Assembly: GCF_900343145.1 (NCBI RefSeq)
Contig: NZ_LT996886.1
Location: 1,302,001 to 1,366,000 of the forward strand
Direction of reading: 5' to 3'
Source: Tessaracoccus timonensis
GTDB lineage: Bacteria; Actinomycetota; Actinomycetes; Propionibacteriales; Propionibacteriaceae
Length of the DNA stretch: 64,000 nucleotides
The notes beneath the pieces are model-generated. The model did no database searches and was not told the origin of the DNA. It worked only from the letters and a program-made list of their open reading frames with translations. Positions 38,371-47,933 of the stretch are shown here, in pieces. A program made the position numbers and the translations under genes. The stretch's first letter is position 1. Every line of letters starts with the position of its first letter.

Positions 38371-39807
38371 ATGACGACGTCGAATCAGCACTCGATCGTG
38401 CCCGGCTACGTCCTCGGGCCAGTCATCGGCAAGGGCGGATTCGCGACGGTGTACCGCGCCCGCCAAGAATCCCTCGACCGAGAAGTGGCCATCAAGATCG
38501 ACCAGAGGGTGGTTGATGACTCCCGCAACGCCCGACGGTTCTTCCGCGAGGCCACCGCGGCGTCGCTCATCTCGTCGCATCCACACGTGGTGAGCCTCAT
38601 CGACGCGGGCACCACCGAGGACAACCGGCCCTACCTCGTCATGGAGCTTTGCGACGGCGGTTCCGTCGCGAAACTCGTGAAGAAGCATGGCCCGTTGCGC
38701 CCGGCGGACGTGAATGAGCTTGCTATCGCGATTACCGAGGCGCTCGCCGCCGCCCATGAACACGGCATCCTGCACCGCGACCTCAAGCCCGCCAACATCA
38801 TGATCGACTCCTACGGCACCCCCCGCCTGGGTGATTTCGGCCTGGCCGCGCTGCCCAATCCGGGCGATGAGCTGTCTGTCACCCTCGAGGCGCTCACCCC
38901 CGCCTACGCCTCGCCGGAGACGTTCGAGCGCGCCGTACCGAGCAAAGCTGCGGACATCTGGAGTCTCGGCGCCACCTTCTACACCGTCTTGACCGGGCGC
39001 GCCCCGCGCCGCAATCCCGACGGCAGCGCGATGACCGTCGCGGAGATCATCCAGCATCTCGACTCTCCGCTGCCTGCACCCACGCACATCCCGTATGCCC
39101 AGCCGCTGATGCAAGCCATCTGGCACGCCACCAGCCACGATCCCGCCTCGCGCCCGACCGCGGCCGAACTGCGCGCCCAGCTCGTTGCCCTGCGCGGCCG
39201 ACTAGGCCCGGGGCGCGATGTGCAGATGCACACCGACATCACCCAGATCGCGCCCGAGCTGCGCACCGACGTCAACTCGACGGCACACATGAGCACGGTG
39301 CCTGCCGAGCCGACGCCGCGGCGCAACCCGTGGGTGTGGCCGATCGTCGCGGCCTCGCTCGTCGCGGTGCTCGTGGTGCTCGCGGGCATCGGACTTGCGA
39401 CGAACTGGATCAGGATCGGCGGCGAGGAGACGCCCGGCACACAAGGCAAGCCGCCTGCGGAGATCACCTGGGTGGCGCCCGCCGTCGGGGCGTGTTTCGG
39501 TGAGCTGCACGAGGTTGACGGCGGCGTCGTCGCGGAGGAACGGCGTTGTGAAGAGCAGCATCACTGGCAGACCTTCGCCACTGGGAAGCTCTCCGACGAC
39601 GCCCAATCGCCCGCACCGGAGAAAGTGCGGGAGAGCGCCGAATTTAAGAAAGCGTGCACGACGGACGCCCTCGACGAGTTCACCGAGGTGCCGCTCGAGC
39701 GCCTCAAGATCGACGTGCTCCCACCCAGCCCGGAGAAGTTCGAGGCCGGCGAGCGGCGGTTCAGCTGTATCGCCACCTCCGGGCCGCGCATCGGGTCGCT
39801 GGAGTAA
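38371..39807 (+). CDS. Membrane Ser/Thr protein kinase with extracellular cysteine-rich domain
   Basis: 478 residues from ATG 38371, after GAGAAGGAGGGGC. The kinase domain is complete: GKGGFATVYRA near residue 20, VAIKI with Lys near 42, HRDLKPANIM near 135, LGDFGLA near 151 and ASPE near 180. A single membrane helix follows at ~323-348 (IVAASLVAVLVVLAGIGLA). The outer ~125 residues hold four cysteines (GACFGELHEVD, RRCEEQHHW, KKACTTD, RRFSCIA) and resemble septum-formation-type domains; no PASTA repeats are present. It is divergent from the DUF6049-murJ operon, so the MurJ pseudokinase is a plausible substrate or partner. Confidence 0.9.
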   Translation: MTTSNQHSIVPGYVLGPVIGKGGFATVYRARQESLDREVAIKIDQRVVDDSRNARRFFREATAASLISSHPHVVSLIDAGTTEDNRPYLVMELCDGGSVAKLVKKHGPLRPADVNELAIAITEALAAAHEHGILHRDLKPANIMIDSYGTPRLGDFGLAALPNPGDELSVTLEALTPAYASPETFERAVPSKAADIWSLGATFYTVLTGRAPRRNPDGSAMTVAEIIQHLDSPLPAPTHIPYAQPLMQAIWHATSHDPASRPTAAELRAQLVALRGRLGPGRDVQMHTDITQIAPELRTDVNSTAHMSTVPAEPTPRRNPWVWPIVAASLVAVLVVLAGIGLATNWIRIGGEETPGTQGKPPAEITWVAPAVGACFGELHEVDGGVVAEERRCEEQHHWQTFATGKLSDDAQSPAPEKVRESAEFKKACTTDALDEFTEVPLERLKIDVLPPSPEKFEAGERRFSCIATSGPRIGSLE

Positions 39808-39835
39808 CAGCCTACGGGTGGGGCGGGCGCTAAGA

Positions 39836-39949
39836 AACTGCAAAACTCGCCAACAGTGGCGTCGCTCCTCGCTCAATTACGCATGAGGCGTGCCGCTGTT
39901 GGCGAGTTTTGCAGTTGAAGGCTCAGTGCTGCGCGGCCCACCAGTCGAG
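39836..39949. repeat. Left direct repeat of the genomic island (palindrome D copy 3 plus duplicated cca 3' end)
   Basis: 39836-39916 is palindrome D with a single T/C difference between arms. 39920-39949 repeats the last bases of cca: on the minus strand it still reads LDWWAAQH and stop, compared with LDWWAEQH and stop at the end of the intact cca at 55441. The whole 114-bp segment recurs at 55354-55467 in the same orientation with about six differences. Sequence to either side of the pair is unrelated. Confidence 0.9.
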
Positions 39950-40062
39950 ATTAAGCGGCGGAGTTCTTTCGCAGCGTCTGTGGATGGCTGGTGGTGAAGG
40001 TGTTCTGGGCCGACGGGTCCATAGCCAAGCCAACCACAGGATTGTGAGCGAATGGCTTTGCG
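39950..40062. other. Short unassigned segment inside the island's left end
   Basis: Between the duplicated cca end and the ROK stop there is no recognisable gene. No intact cca sequence continues past 39949. Confidence 0.5.
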
Positions 40063-41271
40063 TTACTTCTCCGGCATCCACCCTGCTGGGTTTGCGATGA
40101 TCCGTTCTAACGCGATGTAGGCGGCTCCGAGGGCTGGGGCTGCGTGGTCGGGCTTGGTGGCGATGACTTTGGGGTCGACGTAGGGCCGCATCAGGAGACG
40201 ACGATCGAGTGCGGTCATGATGTGTGGGATGTAGTGTTCTCCGAATTGGCCGAGGTCGCCTCCGAGGATGATTGTTGTGACATCGAGTAGGTTGGCGGCG
40301 TTTGCCAGTGCTAGCCCCAATGCGGCGCCTGCTTCGTCGAGTGCGGCGGTTGCGGTGGGTTCATTGGCTTCGAGCCTGTGGATGAGCTCGGGCATGTCGG
40401 CGGCGCCTGCTCGGCGTAGTAGAGCTTGGGAGCCCGCATATTGTTCCAGGCAGCCAGTTGCTCCGCAGCGGCATTGGGGGCCGTCGGGATCGATACAAGT
40501 GTGACCTATTTCGCCTGCCCATCCTCGAGGGCCATGCACGGGCATCCCTGCTCGAACCAGGGCGGCACCGATGCCGACTTCCCCTGATAAGTAGAGGAAG
40601 CTTGTATGCTCGGAGTGGCGCCCAGGTGCTTCTCGGGCTGCCAATACTGCAGCGCAATCTGCTTCGTTCATGATTCCGTGGGTCGCATTTTGCATGCGTG
40701 CCGGTGCGTTGGTGAGCAGCAGTGGGAATAGTTCCACATCGTGCCAGTCGAGGTTGGGTGCGTGCAGAAGAACGTTGCGACGAACATCGACGAGCCCCGG
40801 CACCGCAACCTGTACCCCGGTGAGCTCTGCCTTCTCTGGCATTTCCTCGAGTGCTTCGGCAGATAGCTCTGCAAGCATGCTCAGGACGTGCTTGGGCGAC
40901 GAGTTCACATAGTCTCCGTCTACGTCGAGCTGTGCGATGACGTTGCCGGTGAGGTCAACGAGCCGCACGGCCAAGTGGGAAACGTTCACTTCCAAGCCGA
41001 GGGAGAAGAATTTGCCTGCGCCGGGGGAGAGGGGGACTGCTGGGCGTCCACGCCTGTTCGACATGATCGGCTCGGACTCCTGCAGAATGCCAGCGCTGAC
41101 GAGGTCGTCGATCAGTCTGGATGCGGTGGATCTGGTCATGCCTGTTGCCTTGGCTACATCGACGCGCGCCACGGGTTCATGTGAGGCAAAGACATGAGTT
41201 GCGGCTAGTGCGAGGTTCCGTGACCGGAGGCTGTTTTGAGTGGCGACAGCGGGCGTGGGCGTCGGTGACAT
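40063..41271 (-). CDS. ROK-family xylose repressor
   Basis: 402 residues. The N-terminal winged helix has [24 protein letters not shown] near residue 38 (parts [14 protein letters not shown] and [10 protein letters not shown]), then RRGRP. The ROK sugar-binding domain has [17 protein letters not shown] near 148, [13 protein letters not shown] near 225 and the zinc motif [13 protein letters not shown] near 265. It is divergent from xylA-xylB across a 72-bp gap holding an inverted repeat, the standard XylR arrangement. It should repress xylAB and itself when xylose is absent. T is frequent at third codon positions compared with backbone genes. Confidence 0.88.
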   Translation of the reverse strand: MSPTPTPAVATQNSLRSRNLALAATHVFASHEPVARVDVAKATGMTRSTASRLIDDLVSAGILQESEPIMSNRRGRPAVPLSPGAGKFFSLGLEVNVSHLAVRLVDLTGNVIAQLDVDGDYVNSSPKHVLSMLAELSAEALEEMPEKAELTGVQVAVPGLVDVRRNVLLHAPNLDWHDVELFPLLLTNAPARMQNATHGIMNEADCAAVLAAREAPGRHSEHTSFLYLSGEVGIGAALVRAGMPVHGPRGWAGEIGHTCIDPDGPQCRCGATGCLEQYAGSQALLRRAGAADMPELIHRLEANEPTATAALDEAGAALGLALANAANLLDVTTIILGGDLGQFGEHYIPHIMTALDRRLLMRPYVDPKVIATKPDHAAPALGAAYIALERIIANPAGWMPEK

Positions 41272-41274
41272 GGC

Positions 41275-41303
41275 TTGACTCTATCGAACAAGCCAGATAA
41301 GTT
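41275..41303 (+). promoter_or_regulatory. xylA promoter
   Basis: TTGACT (41275-41280) and TAAGTT (41298-41303) with 17-bp spacing. The -10 box forms the left arm of the operator at 41298-41318. Confidence 0.6.
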
Positions 41304-41318
41304 TCATCTAGCAACTAA
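41298..41318. promoter_or_regulatory. Putative XylR operator
   Basis: The inverted repeat TAAGTT-N9-AACTAA has one mismatch. This AGTT...AACT form is like ROK/XylR operators in other Gram-positive bacteria. Its overlap with the -10 box fits repression by promoter occlusion. Confidence 0.55.
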
Positions 41319-41343
41319 AGCCTCGAAGCGGAGCGTTACAGTA

Positions 41344-42507
41344 ATGGCAGATTTCAAGTTCTCGTTCGGTTTGTGGACTGTTGGTTGGCTGGGTACTGAT
41401 CCGTTTGGCACGGATAGTCGTGATGCTTTTGAGCCGTGGGAGTATGCGGACAAACTGGCGGAGTTGGGTGCGTGGGGGATTACGTTCCACGACAACGATG
41501 TGTATCCGTTCGATGCTGATGAGGCGACTGCGAAGCAGTGTGTTGCCAAGTTGAAGGATGCAGCGGATAAGGCTGGGTTGACTATTGAGATGGTGACCAC
41601 CAACACCTTTACGCATCCGATGTTTAAAGATGGTGGCCTGACGTCGAATGATCGTTCTGTGCGGCGTTTTGGGTTGAAGAAGATCTTGCACGCGGTGGAT
41701 ATCGCGGCCGAGGTTGGTGCCAGCACGTTTGTGATGTGGGGCGGCCGCGAGGGCGCCGAGTATGACAGCTCGAAGGATTTCCACGCGGCACATGCAAGGT
41801 ATGCGGAAGGGCTGGATACTGTTGCTGGCTATATCAAGGAGCAGGGTTACGATCTGCGCATTGGGCTTGAGCCGAAGCCGAATGAGCCTCGCGGCGATAT
41901 CCTTCTTCCGACGATTGGTCACGCGCTTGGTCTTATTGCCACGCTGGAGCACGGGGATATCGTCGGTTTGAACCCTGAGGTTGGGCATGAGCAGATGGCG
42001 AATCTGAACTACACGCAGGGTCTTGCGCTTGCGTTGTATGCAGACAAGCTGTTCCATATCGACCTTAACGGCCAGCGCGGTTTGAAGTATGACCAGGATC
42101 TCGTGTTCGGGCACGGTGACTTGATGAACGCGTTCTTTACTGTCAATCTGCTGGTGAACGGGTTCCCCGCCACGCCAAATGGTCCGCGTTATGAGGGCCC
42201 TATTCATTTTGATTACAAGCCGAGCCGTACTGAGGGTGTGCAGGGCGTTTGGGATTCTGCGAAGGCGAATATGGAGACCTTTACGATGCTGGCGGAGCGC
42301 GCCCAGGCGTTCCGTGCTGATGCTGCCGTGCAGCAGTTGATGACCGAAGCATCCATATTCGAGTTGGCTGAGCCCACGCTGGCGCCGGGGGAGACCGTCG
42401 CTGATTTGCGTGCGGCAGAGATGCCGGACCCTGAGGAAAAGCGCCACCGCGAGTACCGCTTCGTCGAGCTTCAGCAGGCTGCTCTGCGGCACCTGCTGGG
42501 TGGCTGA
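41344..42507 (+). CDS. xylA: Xylose isomerase
   Basis: 387 residues from ATG 41344 with CGGAGC upstream. Active-site residues are visible: FHDNDVYPF near residue 53 (catalytic His), TTNTFTHP near 87, [11 protein letters not shown] near 136 (Trp), [12 protein letters not shown] near 180 (metal Glu and Lys), NPEVGHEQM near 215, and [16 protein letters not shown] near 242 (metal Asp/His cluster). Length matches the short actinobacterial class I enzymes. It interconverts xylose and xylulose. xylB follows after 11 bases. Confidence 0.96.
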   Translation: MADFKFSFGLWTVGWLGTDPFGTDSRDAFEPWEYADKLAELGAWGITFHDNDVYPFDADEATAKQCVAKLKDAADKAGLTIEMVTTNTFTHPMFKDGGLTSNDRSVRRFGLKKILHAVDIAAEVGASTFVMWGGREGAEYDSSKDFHAAHARYAEGLDTVAGYIKEQGYDLRIGLEPKPNEPRGDILLPTIGHALGLIATLEHGDIVGLNPEVGHEQMANLNYTQGLALALYADKLFHIDLNGQRGLKYDQDLVFGHGDLMNAFFTVNLLVNGFPATPNGPRYEGPIHFDYKPSRTEGVQGVWDSAKANMETFTMLAERAQAFRADAAVQQLMTEASIFELAEPTLAPGETVADLRAAEMPDPEEKRHREYRFVELQQAALRHLLGG

Positions 42508-42518
42508 GGCTGAGTGAC

Positions 42519-43913
42519 ATGGCACTGGTTGCGGGTGTCGATAGCTCGACGCAGTCTTGCAAGGTGCTGATCGTGGACGCGGACTCCGGCGATATCGTTC
42601 GCCAGGGGTCCGCACCCCACGTTTCGGGCACTGAAGTGCATCCCGATGTGTGGTGGTCTGCGTTTCAGCAGGCTTCCGCTGAGGCTGGAGGTATCGACGA
42701 CGTCGACGCCATCAGCGTGGGCGGTCAGCAGCACGGCATGGTCGTGCTCGATGCGGAAGGTGAAGTCATTCGTCCGGCACTGCTGTGGAATGACACCCGC
42801 TCGGCCGGCGCGGCGGCAGACCTGCGTGCCGAGTTTGACTGCTGGGCGGAAGTGACGGGCAGCCTCCCGTTGGCGTCGTTTACGAACTCCAAGCTGCGTT
42901 GGCTGGCAGACCATGAGCCCGAGCATGCCCAACGCGTTGCCGCGGTGGCACTGCCGCATGACTGGCTTTCTTGGAAGATTCGTGGCACTGGGGCGCTTGC
43001 CGATTTGTTCACGGATCGTTCAGATGCGTCGGGAACGGGGTATTACGATTCGTACCTCAACGAATACCGCCGTGACTTGCTCGAGTTGGCACTGCGACGC
43101 TCCACCGACGACGTGGTCCTGCCGCGTGTGCTGGCTGCGACGGAGTCTGTTGAAGGGCCGGGGTTTCTGATAGGGCCTGGTGCTGGTGATAACGCGGGTG
43201 CTGCACTCGGGCTGGGACTGCATCCGGGGGAGACGAGCATCTCGCTGGGTACCTCTGGTGTTGTTGCGGCCGTCGCTGACACTCCCATCGTCGACGAAAC
43301 CGGCGATGTGAATGTATTCGCTGACGCCACAGGACGGTGGCTTCCGCTCACAGCGACGTTGAACGCAGCGCGTGTGCTGGATGCAGCATGCAAGATGCTG
43401 GATGTGTCGCACGATGTGCTGTCACGCCTGGCGTTGGGCAGTGAGCCGGGGACTGCGGGGTTGGTGCTGATCCCTTGGTTTGAAGGGGAACGTACACCGA
43501 ACCTTCCCGACGCGAAAGCTTCGCTGCTCGGTGCGACGCTGTCGAACTTTACTCGAGCAAACCTCGCCCGAGCAGCGGTAGAAGGCATGTTGTGCCTCAT
43601 GGGCACAGGGCTCGCAGGAATCGAGCGGCTCGGTGTGGATATCACTCGCGTGAAACTTATCGGTGGCGCAGCCAGATCCGAAGCCGTCCGACAGATAGCT
43701 CCTGCCGTATTCGGGGTTCCAGTCGACGTCCCCTCATCGGGCGAATACGTTGCGCTCGGGGCTGCTCGACAGGCTGCTTCGTGCCTCACGGGCGAGCTCG
43801 TGGAGTGGGAGCCCCGGGGGATGGAGACCTTGGAGTCCGAACCTCAGCCATGGATCCTCGAGCGCTACCGCGAGCTTAGCCAACAGATAGCCAACGGGAT
43901 GAGCTGGAACTGA
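42519..43913 (+). CDS. xylB: Xylulokinase
   Basis: 464 residues of the FGGY family. It has [15 protein letters not shown] at residues 6-20 (phosphate loop), [11 protein letters not shown] near 68, WNDTRS near 91, [10 protein letters not shown] near 148, [13 protein letters not shown] near 165, the catalytic-base region [11 protein letters not shown] near 223, SLGTSGVV near 242 and GGAARSEA near 385. It phosphorylates xylulose for the pentose-phosphate pathway. With xylA and the ROK gene it forms a complete xylose module except for a dedicated transporter; the neighbouring ABC system could supply it. Confidence 0.94.
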   Translation: MALVAGVDSSTQSCKVLIVDADSGDIVRQGSAPHVSGTEVHPDVWWSAFQQASAEAGGIDDVDAISVGGQQHGMVVLDAEGEVIRPALLWNDTRSAGAAADLRAEFDCWAEVTGSLPLASFTNSKLRWLADHEPEHAQRVAAVALPHDWLSWKIRGTGALADLFTDRSDASGTGYYDSYLNEYRRDLLELALRRSTDDVVLPRVLAATESVEGPGFLIGPGAGDNAGAALGLGLHPGETSISLGTSGVVAAVADTPIVDETGDVNVFADATGRWLPLTATLNAARVLDAACKMLDVSHDVLSRLALGSEPGTAGLVLIPWFEGERTPNLPDAKASLLGATLSNFTRANLARAAVEGMLCLMGTGLAGIERLGVDITRVKLIGGAARSEAVRQIAPAVFGVPVDVPSSGEYVALGAARQAASCLTGELVEWEPRGMETLESEPQPWILERYRELSQQIANGMSWN

Positions 43914-44019
43914 AGTCTCCCTGCGTGGATGACGAGGTCCCGATAACTCGGGGCAACCGTGGAGATGGTTGGTTGGATGTTGAGAGGTGCTGCCACAGAA
44001 TATGGCGTAGACGAGATTG

Positions 44020-44240
44020 CAGCGGCGCGGCCCTTGAATCAACGCACCCCGCCCTCGTACAGCGAGATGATCATGTCCTCGAGCACATCGAGTCGACGCT
44101 GCCCATTCGGGCCAGCTCGGGCAAGAATCCGCACTCACCGTGAGATCAAGCTCTACTCCATGGATGCGGCCGTCAGCTGGTCCAGCAGCTCGTCATCAAT
44201 GAGCTCACGACGCAGCACACGCGCAGCCGGCCCAGCTTAC
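44020..44240 (-). pseudogene. Decayed IS256-type transposase fragment
   Basis: Read on the minus strand, two short frames recall the N-terminal part of the transposase remnant at 54.5 kb. RELIDDELLDQL (about 44210-44170) corresponds to RELFDDQLL there. RRLDVLEDMIISLYEGGVR (about 44098-44042) corresponds to GGLEDQIISLYAGGM there. Stops and frame changes lie between them. No terminal repeats were recognised. Confidence 0.45.
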
Positions 44241-44704
44241 GTCCCTCGGTGCTTTAGTCTTAATCAAGCGTCCTTCCCAAGGTGACCACTCACACAAACC
44301 ATCTGAGCCCCTCGGATTGGTGGCGCCCGTGCGGTTTCTCCACGATCTGGTCCGACGTCGACCCCGACTTAGTATTCACTTGGCGAGGGGACGAGCTCAT
44401 GATCACGAAAGCTACGACGCGAGTAGGTGTCGCAACATCTACATCAAAGCACAGTGTCAAGCGGCAACACCGTCACAGCTGTCCTACATAGTTCTCACCT
44501 GTGAAACGTAGGTTCCGGGATTACAGCGAGGACGCATCCCGTGGGTTTGTACAGAGGAGGCCCACGGATTCGGCGATGGCGAACATAATTAGCGTAACGA
44601 GCTCGTCAAGGGATCTCGGCTTGGCCAAGCCTTCTCCCTCCACATCGCTGCCGCTGCAGCGATGTGGATGTGTATGGGCGAGAGCTGATTTAGTGCTTGA
44701 GGAG
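44241..44704. other. Non-coding or decayed stretch between xylB and the SorC gene
   Basis: Short open frames here show no recognisable protein pattern and no consistent codon bias. Together with the transposase fragment to the left this looks like a degraded joint between the xylose module and the ABC-transport module. Confidence 0.5.
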
Positions 44705-45700
44705 TTAGCCTCCGCTGGCGAGGGCGGACTTGGGTTGCAGATCGTCACGTTCCGCTCGGAGGATTTCTTCCAGCCTCATGGCTGTGGTCACTGTTGTGAC
44801 GAGAGTGTCGAGGACACCTGCACGCGCAGTAGCGACAATCGCGGTAGCTTTTCCCTCGCCGGCTGCCGCTGCAATCACGTGTCGCGTTTGTCGAAGCTGG
44901 TCGAGTGACACGGAGATACGACGCGCGGCGAACTCTTCCGCCACTTCGTTGCCGTGGGAATCGATGAAAATTCCTGCAAAGTCAGCGACGGCACCTGCCT
45001 CGTCAATCCGGCTTTTTTCGGTATCTGAAAAGTATTGCCCTAGTTGGGTGATCCCATTAGCCCAAGAGCCAATGGACAGAATTGCTATATCGAGCCTGTC
45101 GTACCACGAAAACACACCATCGACGTCGGGTTCATGCCTCATGCCCTCTGCTGTAGCTGCGGAAGAGACAAACAGCGGGGAGAGGAGCGCATGAGAACGA
45201 ACCTGGAAGTCTGGGTTGAGAGTGGTCATGAGGCGTAGTGGTGAGTGAGTCGGGTCAGTACCAACGAGTCCAGTGAGCTGCACGACATCCACTTCAGGGA
45301 GATACTCGATGGCCGACCCGAGACCCGCCAAGGTCCGTCCCCATGAGAGGCCAATGACGGAGCCTTCCTTCACATCTCTGACTAATAACTCGGCAGTCTT
45401 GGCCGCCAGTGCGTCGCGATCCTCCTGAATCTGGCCAGAATCAGCGACTAGCACGACAGATTCGATCGCGAGTTCATCTTCCAGAAACTCTTTGAGTGAC
45501 GATTGGACGTCGAACGGATCGGCGATGACAAACTTGATAATTCCCAAGTCGCGGGCATCTGAAAGAAGCTGCGCAACCTTGAAGCGGCTAAGGCCCATAT
45601 CGGCGGCAATCTTCACCTTGCTCCGACCGTCAAAGTAGAAGGCTTTAGCAACGGCGATCATGGTAGATATTTCGCGGGTGGAATGTCTAGTCACGTGCAT
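44705..45700 (-). CDS. SorC-family sugar-binding transcriptional regulator
   Basis: 331 residues. The N-terminal helix-turn-helix has IAADMGLSRFKVAQLLSDARDLGII near residue 32 (parts IAADMGLSRFKVAQL and LSDARDLGII). The large C-terminal sugar-phosphate-binding domain has GLSWGRTLAGLGSAIEYLP near 118, VVQLTGLVG near 139, LSIGSWANG near 209 and VAAAAGEGKATAIVATAR-type sequence near 285. Such regulators sense phosphorylated sugars. It is divergent from the ABC operon and the palindrome at its promoter is the likely binding site. Confidence 0.85.
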   Translation of the reverse strand: MHVTRHSTREISTMIAVAKAFYFDGRSKVKIAADMGLSRFKVAQLLSDARDLGIIKFVIADPFDVQSSLKEFLEDELAIESVVLVADSGQIQEDRDALAAKTAELLVRDVKEGSVIGLSWGRTLAGLGSAIEYLPEVDVVQLTGLVGTDPTHSPLRLMTTLNPDFQVRSHALLSPLFVSSAATAEGMRHEPDVDGVFSWYDRLDIAILSIGSWANGITQLGQYFSDTEKSRIDEAGAVADFAGIFIDSHGNEVAEEFAARRISVSLDQLRQTRHVIAAAAGEGKATAIVATARAGVLDTLVTTVTTAMRLEEILRAERDDLQPKSALASGG

Positions 45701-45766
45701 ATGTTAGTCCAAGGTCATTGAAGGTGGCGGGGCTTGAGCTGCATCATCCTGACCAAGGCCCCGGGG

Positions 45767-45795
45767 TTGACGTTCAGCGAGAGACGCCATAGTAT
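45767..45795 (+). promoter_or_regulatory. Promoter of the sugar ABC operon
   Basis: TTGACG (45767-45772) and TAGTAT (45790-45795) are separated by 17 bp. It is the best-scoring promoter by eye in the island, about 50 bases before the GTG of the permease gene. Confidence 0.7.
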
Positions 45796-45806
45796 CTCAT
45801 ATGAGA
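45795..45806. promoter_or_regulatory. Operator palindrome of the sugar ABC operon
   Basis: TCTCATATGAGA is a perfect 12-bp palindrome that starts in the last base of the -10 box and covers the expected start of transcription. The SorC-type gene is divergent from it. Confidence 0.55.
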
Positions 45807-45842
45807 CGCGATGAACGCCTCAAATGTGCAAAGGAGCAGAGC

Positions 45843-46859
45843 GTGAGCAAGAGGATACGACTTCCCCAGGAGCTGGGTGTCTTCGGTGTGGTGATCCTGG
45901 TCGCAGTCATCATGGGGGCGTTGTCGCCGGAGTTTCGAACCGCCAGTAACCTGAGTGTTCTGCTGCTCAACGGTGCAGTCGTCACATTTTTAGCGCTGGG
46001 TCAGACATGTGTCTTGCTCACAGGGGGAATCGACCTATCAGTGGGGTCTAACATCGCGTTGACCGGCATGATTGCTGCCCTCGCAATGTCCGCTGGCCTG
46101 CCTTGGTGGATGGCGGCACTGTTGGCGATCGTGACAGGCGTCGTCGTAGGTGTATTTAACGGCGTTGCAGTCCACTACGGTAAGATGCCTCCGTTCATCG
46201 TCACCTTCGCAACGTTTGGAATCTCAGCTTCCATTCCAAAGATTCTGACTAATGCGAAGTCGGTGACGGTTACCGATCCAATGTTCGCGTTCTTTGGTAG
46301 GGGCTCAATCTTTGGTGTCCCTATGCCGATTCTCATGGTACTTGCAGCCGGGATTTTCATCTGGCTCATTCTGTCGCGTACGGCGGCAGGAGTGCACATT
46401 TATGCCGTTGGCGGTAACAAAGAAACTGCCCGGTTGTCTGGGATCAATATCGCTCGAACCACCATACTTGTGTATGTAATCTCTGGTATTTGTGCCGCGT
46501 TTGGTGGAATCATTGTGACGTCGAGGTTGATGGTTGGATATCCGACAGCCGGATCTGGTACAGAACAGTTCTACTCCATTGCATCGGCCGTGGTTGGTGG
46601 CGTTTCACTCTTCGGAGGAGTAGGGACGGTCCTGGGGGCATTCCTCGGATCGCTCCTTATCGCCGAGGTTTCCAACGGTATGAATGTTATCGGCGTTGAT
46701 TCATACTGGCAGCCGCTGGTCATCGGCGTAATCATTCTGCTGGGCGTGTTGTTCGATTCGAATAAGCAATCGTTTAAGGCTCGCCGTCGGAAGACCGCAG
46801 CCGTATCAGGTCAGGCTGGAGCGGAATCTGTATCCCGTCAGAATTCAGATGCGTCATAA
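45843..46859 (+). CDS. Sugar ABC transporter permease (RbsC type)
   Basis: 338 residues from GTG 45843 with AAAGGAG upstream; the frame from ATG 45801 would start inside the operator. About ten hydrophobic segments are present. Family blocks are LTGGIDLSVGSNIALTGMIAA near residue 73 and AVGGNKETARLSGIN near 198, the loop that contacts the ATPase. The basic C-terminal tail is cytoplasmic. It is the first gene of a seven-gene operon, permease before binding protein before ATPase, an uncommon order. Codon use is visibly less GC-rich than that of the backbone. Confidence 0.9.
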   Translation: MSKRIRLPQELGVFGVVILVAVIMGALSPEFRTASNLSVLLLNGAVVTFLALGQTCVLLTGGIDLSVGSNIALTGMIAALAMSAGLPWWMAALLAIVTGVVVGVFNGVAVHYGKMPPFIVTFATFGISASIPKILTNAKSVTVTDPMFAFFGRGSIFGVPMPILMVLAAGIFIWLILSRTAAGVHIYAVGGNKETARLSGINIARTTILVYVISGICAAFGGIIVTSRLMVGYPTAGSGTEQFYSIASAVVGGVSLFGGVGTVLGAFLGSLLIAEVSNGMNVIGVDSYWQPLVIGVIILLGVLFDSNKQSFKARRRKTAAVSGQAGAESVSRQNSDAS

Positions 46860-46895
46860 AGCTAGAAGACTGCGCAGTATTATCAAGGAGGAAGT

Positions 46896-47903
46896 ATGCG
46901 TAAAATTCGACTCGTGGCAGGCTTGGCTGCTGTTGTATTAGGGGCGGCAGCATGTAGTGCTATTGATACGGGGACGGGTTCGTCCAACGCCGGCGACAAC
47001 GGAGGAGGCACTGAGACGAGCGCTATCCCGGAATCGTGTAAGTCACATGAGGCACTCCTCGCAGTCCTGCTCCCCAATCAGACGAATCCCTACTACGTTG
47101 CAATGAAGGAAGGCTTTGAAACTGCAGCGAAGGACAATGGGTTTAAGGCTGAAATTCAGATTGCGGAGGACGACGATGCGCAGCAACTGGCTCAAGCTGA
47201 GGCGCTGCTCCAGAAGAAGCCATGCGCTCTCGCGTTGAACCCTGTCAAGTCTGAGCCATCCGCCGCGATCGTTAAGTCTGCCAATGATGCAGGGGTTCCT
47301 GTGTTTACCGTGAACGTGATCGTAGACGAGGATGCGCTGAATGCCCAGCAAGGACGCATAGTGCAGTATCTCGGAGCTGACAATAAGGCTGGTGGTGTCC
47401 AGACCGCTGAGCAGGTTCTCAAGGACATGGGGGATGACGCCAAGATGGTCATTGGATTTGTCACGGAGCCTGATGAAGTCCCCGTGGTGATTCGCGATGA
47501 AGGATTCAAGGAGACGATTTCAAAGAATTCAAATGCCGAAGTTGTCGCGACTGTGGATGGCAATGTGAAGGCGACAGATTCACTTAATGTGACGACGGAA
47601 ATGCTCCAAGGGAATCCAAACCTCAACGTCATCTTCGCATCCACTGGGCCCGCGGCGCAGGGCGCCCTCGAAGCGGTGAAAGCATCAGGACGTGACGTGA
47701 AGGTATATGGGTTCTGTGCGCCGGAGCTTGAATTAACAAGTCAGTATCCCGGGTGTGTAGCTCAGGAGCCAGCCGACTATGGCAAGCGCGTGGTTGAACA
47801 GATCAGGAAGTACGTCGACGGCGAGAAGGTTGAGAATGAGATTCTGCGGCCACTCAAGCTGTATGTCGAAGGTGAGACGCCAGCGCCCGGTGAAGTTGGC
47901 TAA
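46896..47903 (+). CDS. Sugar ABC transporter substrate-binding lipoprotein (RbsB type)
   Basis: 335 residues. The lipoprotein signal is VAGLAAVVLGAAAC with a Gly/Ser/Thr linker. The periplasmic-binding fold (type 1) has LAVLLPNQTNPYYVAMKEGFE near residue 53, ALALNPVKSEPSAAIVKSAND near 108, YLGADNKAGG near 152 and FASTGPAAQGALEAVK near 246. The pattern puts it in the ribose/allose/AI-2-like group; the exact ligand is not evident. AAGGAGGAAGT precedes the ATG. Confidence 0.88.
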   Translation: MRKIRLVAGLAAVVLGAAACSAIDTGTGSSNAGDNGGGTETSAIPESCKSHEALLAVLLPNQTNPYYVAMKEGFETAAKDNGFKAEIQIAEDDDAQQLAQAEALLQKKPCALALNPVKSEPSAAIVKSANDAGVPVFTVNVIVDEDALNAQQGRIVQYLGADNKAGGVQTAEQVLKDMGDDAKMVIGFVTEPDEVPVVIRDEGFKETISKNSNAEVVATVDGNVKATDSLNVTTEMLQGNPNLNVIFASTGPAAQGALEAVKASGRDVKVYGFCAPELELTSQYPGCVAQEPADYGKRVVEQIRKYVDGEKVENEILRPLKLYVEGETPAPGEVG

Positions 47904-47933
47904 AGACGCGTAGAAGGTGGAGAGGGTATCCCC

